Shown here: positions 54,635-62,279 of the stretch, piece by piece
Layout: each line of letters begins with the position of its first letter
Numbering within the stretch: position 1 is the first letter of the stretch
Origin: Flexilinea flocculi
Lineage (GTDB): Bacteria > Chloroflexota > Anaerolineae > Anaerolineales > Anaerolineaceae
Reading direction: 5' to 3'
Assembly: GCF_001192795.1 (NCBI RefSeq)
Contig: NZ_DF968181.1
Location: forward strand, 1,788,974-1,852,973
DNA: 64,000 nt
Notes under the pieces: generated by a model
Database searches by the model: none
Told to the model about the DNA's origin: nothing
Seen by the model: only the letters and a program-made list of their open reading frames with translations
Translations under genes and position numbers: made by a program

Positions 54635-54639
54635 GAAAA

Positions 54640-55321
54640 CAAATGTCAAATAATAAACATTACTTAATTCAGGGTAGTGCTAAATTCTGCTTTTCTTTTT
54701 CTATTTTAGTCAGACCTATTAATAGGATCAGCACCCTTCTTAAAGTTAGAAAATGATTTACAACTGAAAATGAAAACGTTAAAATGATTTTCATTTTCAA
54801 AACTCTTATTCCAAAACCTTTTTTCTCAGTTCGTTGATTCTTTTGCAGAAGTGATTGGCTTTAAATAAAGAGAGTCTGTTCTAATTTAAATTGGAATATA
54901 AATGATTTTCTATCGAACATCATTTATATTCCAATTCTTCTTGTAAAGTTATGACGGAATAATGAAATTCCAGACAATTGTCAAAAACCAAACCTGACAT
55001 TTATCGGGCAAAATTGCCATATTGTAATTTTCAATTGTCATGTAGAAACTCGTGATTAAGACAAGCTAACCGAATGAATCGGGAAATTTTTATAGAAGCG
55101 ATGTATTTGAGCTTAGTGTAAAAAACATCGCTTCAACAAAGAATCCTACCATATTTCGAATTGTTGATTACCGGGGTTATCGATCTTCAAGGAATAAACA
55201 AATAAAAAATCAGAACTTGCAAGTATATTCCATCCAAATCAGCAATTTTGTTTTATGAAAATCACTCTGGGAAAAATTAAAATCATGATATTTCACCCTT
55301 TTTCTATGACTTTTTTTCCTA
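54640..55321. other. AT-rich divergent intergenic region with several strong hairpins
   Basis: No gene is supported in about 680 bp. Perfect inverted repeats: TGAAAATGAAAA/TTTTCATTTTCA (54765-54776 with 54788-54799, 12 bp), TTGGAATATAAATGAT and complement (54891-54906 with 54919-54934, 16 bp), and GAAGCGATGT/ACATCGCTTC (55095-55104 with 55125-55134, 10 bp). CCATATTTCGAATTGTTG (55149-55166) is a right end of the dispersed repeat family. Confidence 0.6.
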
Positions 55322-55373
55322 TTGACATTCTTTTATTTATCAATTAATATGAATTTGATTTATTGTCGACAAT
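55322..55373 (+). promoter_or_regulatory. promoter and operator of the racemase-OppD-OppF operon
   Basis: TTGACA (55322-55327), 17 bp, TAATAT (55345-55350), then ATTGTCGACAAT (55362-55373) 12 bp past the -10. Box sequences, spacing and operator are identical to those of the opposing operon at 54582-54634. Confidence 0.82.
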
Positions 55374-55441
55374 ATTATTATTATACAAAATAAGCGGATC
55401 TCAATGCAATCAAAATAGGGTAAAAAGAGAGGCAGATATTC

Positions 55442-56146
55442 ATGAAAATACTCGTTCTTAATCCAAACACTTCTGAAATTGTTACACAAAAAGTTGCCGA
55501 TGTCATTCATCAGATCGCCAGACCAGACACAGAGGTTGTTGTTAAAAGCATTGAGCATGGACCAGAATCACTGGAATCGTTTTATGATGAAGCGCTTGCA
55601 GTTCCGTATGAGATCGACGCGGTTAAAAAAGCAAGTGAAGAGGGATTTGCAGCGATCATTATAGCTGCTTTTTGTGATCCTGGAATTGAAGCCTTAAAGG
55701 AGATCTCATCAATTCCAGTTTTTGGACTTGAAGAATGTTCTTTTTCTGTATCTTTACTTTTTGGAAACAAATTTGGAATTCTTACCGAGAAAAAACACAA
55801 AGAATCCGTAAAATCGCGAGAGGTGAGAAAACATGGTTTGGAGAAACGGTTTGCAGGAGTCTGTGCCTTAGATATGGGTGTAGTAGAAATTGCAAATCAA
55901 CGAGAGAAAGTTTTCGAACGCGGAAAAGAAGCTGCCAAAAAATTAATTGAAAATGGTGCAGAAGTAATTATTCTTGGTTGTTCATCCATGGCAGGTTATT
56001 CGCAAATGCTTTCAAAAGAGATTGGTATTCCAGTAATTGACCCTACGATTGCGACCTTTAAACTCGTTGAAGGTTTAATCGAAACAGGCCTTTCACAATC
56101 AAAAATCGGTTTATATTCAACGCCAAAACCACAAAAATTTAATTAA
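55442..56146 (+). CDS. Asp/Glu/hydantoin racemase family protein
   Basis: This 234-residue protein starts MKILVLNPNTSEIVTQKVAD, the typical hydantoin-racemase (HyuE) start. It has the two catalytic cysteines expected for a cofactor-independent two-base racemase, C78 in IAAFCDPG and C180 in ILGCSSMAG. Family members racemise Asp, Glu, hydantoins or related compounds, or isomerise maleate. It leads the plus-strand operon and shares the operator with the long opposite operon, so it probably sets the stereochemistry of the imported or processed amino-acid-like compound. AGAGAGGCAG precedes the ATG. Confidence 0.87.
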   Translation: MKILVLNPNTSEIVTQKVADVIHQIARPDTEVVVKSIEHGPESLESFYDEALAVPYEIDAVKKASEEGFAAIIIAAFCDPGIEALKEISSIPVFGLEECSFSVSLLFGNKFGILTEKKHKESVKSREVRKHGLEKRFAGVCALDMGVVEIANQREKVFERGKEAAKKLIENGAEVIILGCSSMAGYSQMLSKEIGIPVIDPTIATFKLVEGLIETGLSQSKIGLYSTPKPQKFN

Positions 56147-56187
56147 TTGAGCTGATTTTCGACAAACTTTTTTTCAAGGATGAAAAC

Positions 56188-57180
56188 ATGGCGGATATAT
56201 TACAAGTAACTGATCTCGAGACACAATTTAAAACAAGAGAAGGTGTTATACATGCAGTTAATGGAGTTAATTTTTCTCTAAAGGAAGGAGAAACTCTCGG
56301 AATTGTAGGTGAGAGCGGATGCGGTAAAAGCGTTTCAATGATGTCACTATTGCGACTTATTCCCAATCCTCCAGGAAAAGTCTTAGCAGGGAAAGCTCTT
56401 TTTGAGAATCAAGATCTTTTATCGATTAGTGACAATGAAGTCAGAAAAGTACGCGGGTCAAAAATTAGTGTTGTTTTTCAGGATCCGATGACTTCTTTCA
56501 ATCCAGTTTTGACTATAGGCGATCAGGTTTCAGAACCATTTCGCGTCCATTCCGATGCGTCGAAAACGGATGCACTGGACAGGGCAGTAAAATACATTGA
56601 TCTGGTAGGTATTCCAAATCCACGTGAACGTCTGAATGATTATCCGCATCAATTTTCAGGTGGAATGCGGCAGCGTGCAATGATTGCGATGGGGTTGATT
56701 TGTGAACCCAAAATATTAATTGCAGATGAACCGACCACTGCGTTGGATGTCACAATTCAGGCACAAATTGTTGAACTGGTAAAACGGCTGCAGAACGAAC
56801 TTGGAATGTCGATTATTTGGATCACACATGACCTTGGAATTATTGCCGGTCTTGCTGACCGTGTCAATGTTATGTATGGCGGTTACATTGTTGAAACTGC
56901 ACCGGTAAAAGATCTTTATAAGAATCCGCAACATCCATATACAATTGGGCTTTTAGGCAGTCTTCCTCGTATGGATTCATCAGAATATCGCCGTCTTACA
57001 TCCATCGATGGTTTACCGCCAATTTTATTGGAAAAACCCAATTATTGCTGTTTTGAACCACGCTGCAGATTCGCAGTGGATAAATGCCGAAACATGAATC
57101 CAGGATTATTACAAGTTGAGGGAGAAGGCCATTTCGCCGCATGCTGGGTTAATCCCAAAACCGGAAAGGAATATGCATGA
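56188..57180 (+). CDS. peptide-type ABC transporter ATPase (OppD/DppD)
   Basis: This 330-residue ATPase has Walker [10 protein letters not shown] (about residues 40-48), Q-loop [16 protein letters not shown], signature [15 protein letters not shown], Walker [12 protein letters not shown] and switch His ITHDLG. The C-terminal oligopeptide extension has three or four Cys ([15 protein letters not shown]), the usual Fe-S/zinc-like site of the family. It overlaps OppF by 4 bp (ATGA). Its permeases and binding protein are on the opposing operon. Confidence 0.95.
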   Translation: MADILQVTDLETQFKTREGVIHAVNGVNFSLKEGETLGIVGESGCGKSVSMMSLLRLIPNPPGKVLAGKALFENQDLLSISDNEVRKVRGSKISVVFQDPMTSFNPVLTIGDQVSEPFRVHSDASKTDALDRAVKYIDLVGIPNPRERLNDYPHQFSGGMRQRAMIAMGLICEPKILIADEPTTALDVTIQAQIVELVKRLQNELGMSIIWITHDLGIIAGLADRVNVMYGGYIVETAPVKDLYKNPQHPYTIGLLGSLPRMDSSEYRRLTSIDGLPPILLEKPNYCCFEPRCRFAVDKCRNMNPGLLQVEGEGHFAACWVNPKTGKEYA

Positions 57181-58157
57181 TGTCAGAAAATAATATCTTA
57201 TTAAAAGTTGACAATCTTGTAAAACTCTTTCCTATAAAAAAGGGAAGTTTGTTTTCGAGAAACGCCGGTTATGTTCATGCGGTCGATGGTGTTTCATTTA
57301 ATATTTATCAAGGAGAGACTCTCGGTCTGGTTGGAGAATCCGGCTGCGGAAAATCCACAACCGGAAGAACCATCCTGCAGCTTTATCCCCCGACATCAGG
57401 AAGTGTCTGGTTTAATGGAGAAGATTTAGCAGTATTGCAAGGGAAAAAACTGCGCCAGAAACGTCGGCAATTGCAAATGATTTTTCAAGATCCCTATGCA
57501 AGTCTGAATCCCCGCATGACAGTTGCACAAATCATCGGCGAACCAATGGAGATTCACAAAACTTTTCAAGGTGAAGCAAAATTAAAAAGGGTTAGAGAAT
57601 TGTTGGAATTAGTCGGATTAAATCCAACTTTTATCAACCGATATCCGCATGAATTTTCCGGAGGGCAGCGACAACGCATCGGAATCGCCAGGGCACTTGC
57701 TCTGGAACCAAAGCTGATCGTTTGTGATGAACCCATTTCCGCTTTAGACGTATCGATTCAAGCACAAGTTGTCAATCTGCTTGAAGACTTACAACAAAAA
57801 ATGGGCTTAACCTATTTATTTATCGCACATGACTTATCCATGGTTCGTCATATCAGTAATCGAATTGCCGTTATGTATCTTGGAAAAATCGTCGAACTGG
57901 CTGACAGAAATGAACTTTATGCCGATCCGCGACATCCATATGCACAAGCACTTTTATCCGCGATTCCTTTTCCAGATCCTTTTATTGAAGAAACAAGAAA
58001 ACGCATCATATTGGAAGGAGATGTCCCTTCACCGGTAAATCCGCCTAGTGGTTGTAGATTCCGTACACGATGCCGATATGCAAAGGAAATCTGTTCTGTT
58101 GAAGATCCCGAATTAAAAGAAATTAAACCTGGACATTCCGTCGCATGCCATTTTTAG
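57177..58157 (+). CDS. peptide-type ABC transporter ATPase (OppF/DppF)
   Basis: This 326-residue ATPase has Walker [11 protein letters not shown]-loop [16 protein letters not shown], signature [15 protein letters not shown], Walker [13 protein letters not shown] and switch His IAHDLS. The oligopeptide C-terminal extension has [14 protein letters not shown]. With OppD it energises the importer whose other parts are encoded divergently. A terminator follows. Confidence 0.95.
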   Translation: MMSENNILLKVDNLVKLFPIKKGSLFSRNAGYVHAVDGVSFNIYQGETLGLVGESGCGKSTTGRTILQLYPPTSGSVWFNGEDLAVLQGKKLRQKRRQLQMIFQDPYASLNPRMTVAQIIGEPMEIHKTFQGEAKLKRVRELLELVGLNPTFINRYPHEFSGGQRQRIGIARALALEPKLIVCDEPISALDVSIQAQVVNLLEDLQQKMGLTYLFIAHDLSMVRHISNRIAVMYLGKIVELADRNELYADPRHPYAQALLSAIPFPDPFIEETRKRIILEGDVPSPVNPPSGCRFRTRCRYAKEICSVEDPELKEIKPGHSVACHF

Positions 58158-58197
58158 TTTTTTGATAAATCGAAAAGAATAACCAGAAACTAATATT

Positions 58198-58236
58198 AAA
58201 AGGGAGAGAATTCTTTTAGGAGAATTTCTCCCTTTT
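58198..58236 (+). terminator. terminator after OppF
   Basis: AAAGGGAGAGAATTC and GAGAATTTCTCCCTTT form a long stem with small mismatches, followed by T. From 58237 to 58532 there is only AT-rich sequence with no supported feature. Confidence 0.75.
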
Positions 58237-58532
58237 CCATTCATAAGTACTTTTCTTCTTTGAGTATTTTTTTCGACCTTAATTGAAAACCTCTACAACA
58301 ACTGGAATCATAATATTTTTAGATTACATTTTCATTAATTGAAGGTGGGACCCAACAAAAACGAAATTTTAAGAAGCCATTTCAGTAATAAGAAACAACG
58401 CAACAACAAATAATTCCTCACAAATTTCGATTCTCAGGTCGGGAACTGAATATCCCCTTTGAACGTTAATCCAGTATTGCTTTTCCATTTTTTTTGATTT
58501 ACAAATTATCAATTCTTTTTTATCAATAATGT

Positions 58533-59762
58533 ATGAAAAATCTATTGAGAATTCTATTTAGAATTTTTTTATTCTTTGGATGCGCCTGGATTGGAAATCG
58601 CTTTTTACACCAGGATATCGATTTTTACAATAAAAATCTGATCCTTTTCAACGTCCAAGCTGCATCCCAAGCTGTCACAGCGCATGATCTGATTACAATG
58701 GAAAATGAAAGCCGCTCAGCGAATGGCCTCGCTCCACTAAAGGTCGATGAAAACATCATGAAATGTGCTCAGGACACGGCTGACAAAATGGCGTATTATC
58801 ATATGAACGGACATATCGGTGATGTCAGAAATCGTATTTCTTCCTTTGGATATAACAATTATTACGAATGTTGGGCGACAGAAAATTGGTGGTTGGGACG
58901 TGCAGATTCGACTTTGGATGAAATTCGGCAAAGCTGGGGTGATCAACCGCACATGATTCCGGCAGAGAATCCGCTTTACTGTCATATTGGAGCAGGAATC
59001 GCTGAAGCGGATGATGGGACCGTCTATTTTGTTCTGCAAGCTGCTTACCCTGCATTCAAAGCCGGTTGTGATTATGTAAAACCGGAAGTAGCAGAAATCC
59101 ATGGATTAAAACGTGTAACATCGGGTGAAAGTGGCGTCTTCAACGGATCGGATCTGATTTACAAAGTCATAACGACCACACCCGATCCAGATGGAAAAAC
59201 CTGGCACACTGTCAAACAAGGACAGGCTTTGTGGCATATCGCAAATGCCTACGGAACAACCATTGATGATCTTGCCTCCTGGAATCATATCAGTACGGAT
59301 ACACTGCTGCACTTGGGACAGAAATTGTTAATTCCGGGAAAAGGATCCGCCCCAACCTCCCCACCGATAGCGCTTCCGACAATGAAAGCGGATGGAACGT
59401 TTCGTTATACAGTAAAACAAGGTGAAACAATCTGGGGCATAGCGAAGATGTGGAATATTGACATCGATCGGCTGCTATCAACCAATGGATTGAATCAGGA
59501 GTCTGTAATCAATATTGGCTGGAATCTATGGATCCCGGTAACTCCCACAATAACGTCTTTGCCCTCATCGACACTATCTCCGACTGCAACAGGGATTCCA
59601 AATCTCGCCAAAACAGAAACACCTCCTGATGATAAAAAGGATATCATCACTCAGACTGCTTCCGAAAAGGAAGACAAATCAAAATGGCTCAAAGCAGGAA
59701 GCATCCTTCTTGGTTTCCTCGGAATGATGATATTTTGCATTTACAAGTTGACAAGGAAATGA
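58533..59762 (+). CDS. membrane-anchored CAP domain protein with two LysM repeats
   Basis: This 409-residue protein has, in order: an N-terminal hydrophobic signal or anchor (residues 4-22); a CAP/SCP domain (about 48-175) with TMENESRSANGLAPLKVDE and AYYHMNGHIGDV, where the usual His/Glu pattern is partly kept (H90, H94, E117); a LysM repeat (about 224-268, YTVKQGQ-like start); a second LysM repeat (290-336); a Ser/Thr/Pro-rich linker (338-365); and a C-terminal membrane helix (388-405) with a basic end. It would be tethered at the cell surface and bind peptidoglycan or other GlcNAc polymers. This architecture is frequent in Chloroflexota and Firmicutes. Confidence 0.85.
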   Translation: MKNLLRILFRIFLFFGCAWIGNRFLHQDIDFYNKNLILFNVQAASQAVTAHDLITMENESRSANGLAPLKVDENIMKCAQDTADKMAYYHMNGHIGDVRNRISSFGYNNYYECWATENWWLGRADSTLDEIRQSWGDQPHMIPAENPLYCHIGAGIAEADDGTVYFVLQAAYPAFKAGCDYVKPEVAEIHGLKRVTSGESGVFNGSDLIYKVITTTPDPDGKTWHTVKQGQALWHIANAYGTTIDDLASWNHISTDTLLHLGQKLLIPGKGSAPTSPPIALPTMKADGTFRYTVKQGETIWGIAKMWNIDIDRLLSTNGLNQESVINIGWNLWIPVTPTITSLPSSTLSPTATGIPNLAKTETPPDDKKDIITQTASEKEDKSKWLKAGSILLGFLGMMIFCIYKLTRK

Positions 59763-59986
59763 TTTATTATCAGTAAATCAATTGTTGTCTTTTCCCTTAC
59801 AAATTCTTGAGTGCTTATTAATAATTTTATAATTTTGTTGAGATTGCGAAAAAAAATAAATTTCGTCTAAGGATGAATTTACCATGATGCCATGTTTGTT
59901 ATTCACAGAATCTACTGAACTGCATAAAATTTTATAATCAGATCTAAGACAAGAATAACTTCTTATCCATACTATAATTACTGCAT

Positions 59987-62128
59987 ATGATCAATCGTAT
60001 CCGCAGAATCTCAATAATATTATTCAACTATGCGCATTTATCTATTCTTCTGATGTCAATATGCGGTTCTTTTTGGATCTATTGTTTGACAGTGGAAGAA
60101 AACCTGATATCCCGCAGATCACTGGCAATTGTGCTGGGCAGCTTTTTCTTTTTCGTATTTACTGCAAATCAAATGATCGCTGCAATCAAAAAGTATGGAT
60201 TTCCTCAAAAACACCTGAATAAAGTTTTAATACCCGCTTTTTTACTTTCCGTATTTTTCGCGATGTTCATACCAGGGAGTCTTTCGTATTTACAGACCAG
60301 AATTATTTCCATTGAATCGATCCCGGGGACAGGAGAAATCCTCTTTGAAGGGATCAATAACGGAGACAAAGATATACCGCATTCACAGTTTGTTCTGACC
60401 GGTGACTGGGATTATAAGAACGCTCAGTTTTCAACCAATACGGCTGCAGGGATTACTTGGACCGGACGCACTTCCAATCAGATTTCTCTTACGTTTCAAA
60501 AAGGTCCCGGGATGGGCACTGCGCGCATATCCTGGGACGGTTCCGTGGAAGAACGTTCTTTTCAGGCAGATGAAAGCAGCCAGATCATCTTATATAAAAC
60601 ACTCCCTGTAAATATTTTTATAAAAATTATTTATTTTTCAACTGGCACATTCTTTTTCACAGTTTTTATCTGCATTCTTCTATGTTATGTCATTAGCTTA
60701 CCTGCACCCATTTTGAAAAAGAACTCAAAAGGTTTTTGGCTAAAGTATGCAATCCCCATGATCTTCACTTTTTCACTGATGCTGATGATCTATTATCCCG
60801 GCATCATGAGTGGAGATTCGCTTGTCCAATGGACACAGGCGCATAATTTTCAATTGACCGATCAGCATCCCGCATTTCACACACTATTGATCTGGCTGAT
60901 CACCAGAATCTGGGACAATCCCGCAGCAATTGTTATTTCACAAATTTTATTCTTTTCAATCGTAGTTTCCTGGGGAATCGGAAATCTTCAAAAGAAAGGG
61001 ATGCCGCCCGTAATTGGATGGTTGATCAGTATTCTCTTTGCTGTTTCTCCGGTAAACTGGCTGACAGTGATTACCATATGGAAGGATATTCCTTATAGCG
61101 TCAGCTTGCTGTGGCTGACAATCATCCTCTTTGAAGTCTATTCAACCAATGGTAAGTGGCTGGAAAAAATCAGGAATTCTGTTTTATTAAGTATCTGCGT
61201 GCTCTTGATTTCATTGTTTCGTCACAATGGCTTGCCGGTTGCGATTTTGATCCCAGTTTTATTGGTTCTAATGTTCCGGAAACAAAGAAAATGGTCTATT
61301 GCTATCCTGCTTCTGTTTTGCATATTTCGCTGGATGGTTACAGGCCCGCTGTATCAAAAACTGGAAGTAGAACCAATGACAGCAAATTATCAGTATGCAA
61401 CAATCCTGTATCACATTGCAGCACACTTAGAACAAAAGAGTATTCTTACTAACCAGCAAAGCAATGAGATTAATGAACTCATACCATTGGATAATTGGGA
61501 GTATTCACCATGTTCTATCGACCCGATTATGTGGAATCCTCATCTCGATCAAGCCAAAATCAGCAATAATCCATTAAAGTTTTTTCAGCTTGCTTTTCAA
61601 TTATTTTTGCAGGACCCGATTCCTGATCTGAAAGCAGTCGCTGACATCGGATCATTGGTTTATTCTGTCAATCCGCAATGCAAACCATATATTTCACCTC
61701 TGGTCTACAAACCGACAGCAAATCCTCCTGCGAGCTGGATTGATTTCACTGTTGATGGTATAAAAGGAGAACAGTCAAAAATACCAGAACTTGTCGCTCC
61801 GCTGACAAAATTTTTTGACCGAACTTTCTCACTCAATTCGTTAACCTCGCTGCATTTTCTTTTTTGGTGTCCAGCGATATATTTGATCATTCTGCTGCTC
61901 ATCTTTTTATTATTATTGCGAATTGAAAAGAAATGGACTTTAATCCTCATCCTTGGTCCGGCATTCATACAATCGTTAATTATGCTACTTTTTAATGTGG
62001 CACAAGATGTGCGGTTTCAATATGGGGTATATCTGATTATGGAATATTTTATTGGATTATTTATGTTCTTTTTCTGGAAAAACTTACACAAAAGAGAAAA
62101 AGATTCACAGCAAAGCGCAAGGAAATGA
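59987..62128 (+). CDS. polytopic membrane protein, DUF6020/GT-C-like
   Basis: This 713-residue protein has about twelve to thirteen hydrophobic helices and two larger extracytoplasmic regions (residues about 105-210, and 470-640). The block YYPGIMSGDSLVQWTQAHN followed by DQHPAFHTLLIWLITRIWD (residues 268-307) is the signature of DUF6020 proteins, which share the Asp-containing first loop with GT-C glycosyltransferases. A role in surface glycan assembly from lipid-linked sugars is plausible but not shown. The following protease gene lies 151 bp downstream. Confidence 0.7.
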   Translation: MINRIRRISIILFNYAHLSILLMSICGSFWIYCLTVEENLISRRSLAIVLGSFFFFVFTANQMIAAIKKYGFPQKHLNKVLIPAFLLSVFFAMFIPGSLSYLQTRIISIESIPGTGEILFEGINNGDKDIPHSQFVLTGDWDYKNAQFSTNTAAGITWTGRTSNQISLTFQKGPGMGTARISWDGSVEERSFQADESSQIILYKTLPVNIFIKIIYFSTGTFFFTVFICILLCYVISLPAPILKKNSKGFWLKYAIPMIFTFSLMLMIYYPGIMSGDSLVQWTQAHNFQLTDQHPAFHTLLIWLITRIWDNPAAIVISQILFFSIVVSWGIGNLQKKGMPPVIGWLISILFAVSPVNWLTVITIWKDIPYSVSLLWLTIILFEVYSTNGKWLEKIRNSVLLSICVLLISLFRHNGLPVAILIPVLLVLMFRKQRKWSIAILLLFCIFRWMVTGPLYQKLEVEPMTANYQYATILYHIAAHLEQKSILTNQQSNEINELIPLDNWEYSPCSIDPIMWNPHLDQAKISNNPLKFFQLAFQLFLQDPIPDLKAVADIGSLVYSVNPQCKPYISPLVYKPTANPPASWIDFTVDGIKGEQSKIPELVAPLTKFFDRTFSLNSLTSLHFLFWCPAIYLIILLLIFLLLLRIEKKWTLILILGPAFIQSLIMLLFNVAQDVRFQYGVYLIMEYFIGLFMFFFWKNLHKREKDSQQSARK

Positions 62129-62136
62129 TAGATATA

Positions 62137-62181
62137 CAGCAATTCGAAATAGAAACGAACTTTTCTCATCCATCGAGAAAA
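62137..62181. repeat. left end of the dispersed repeat
   Basis: CAGCAATTCGAAATAGAAAC (62137-62156) is a typical family end. It is followed by a small hairpin TTTTCTC/GAGAAAA (62161-62167 with 62175-62181). No right end is clear before the next gene. Confidence 0.45.
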
Positions 62182-62279
62182 ATTGTATCGACAAAGAGCA
62201 GGAATTTTGACGTTTTGATTTTGAAGATGTATCTAATCACGATAATTTTTTAATTCCTATGAAACACAGGAGAAAAACA

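Noticed and set aside
740-62181. CRISPR array as an explanation for the recurrent AATTCGAAATAT motif
   Set aside because: Copies are kilobases apart, in inverted pairs, with no regular spacers and no cas genes.
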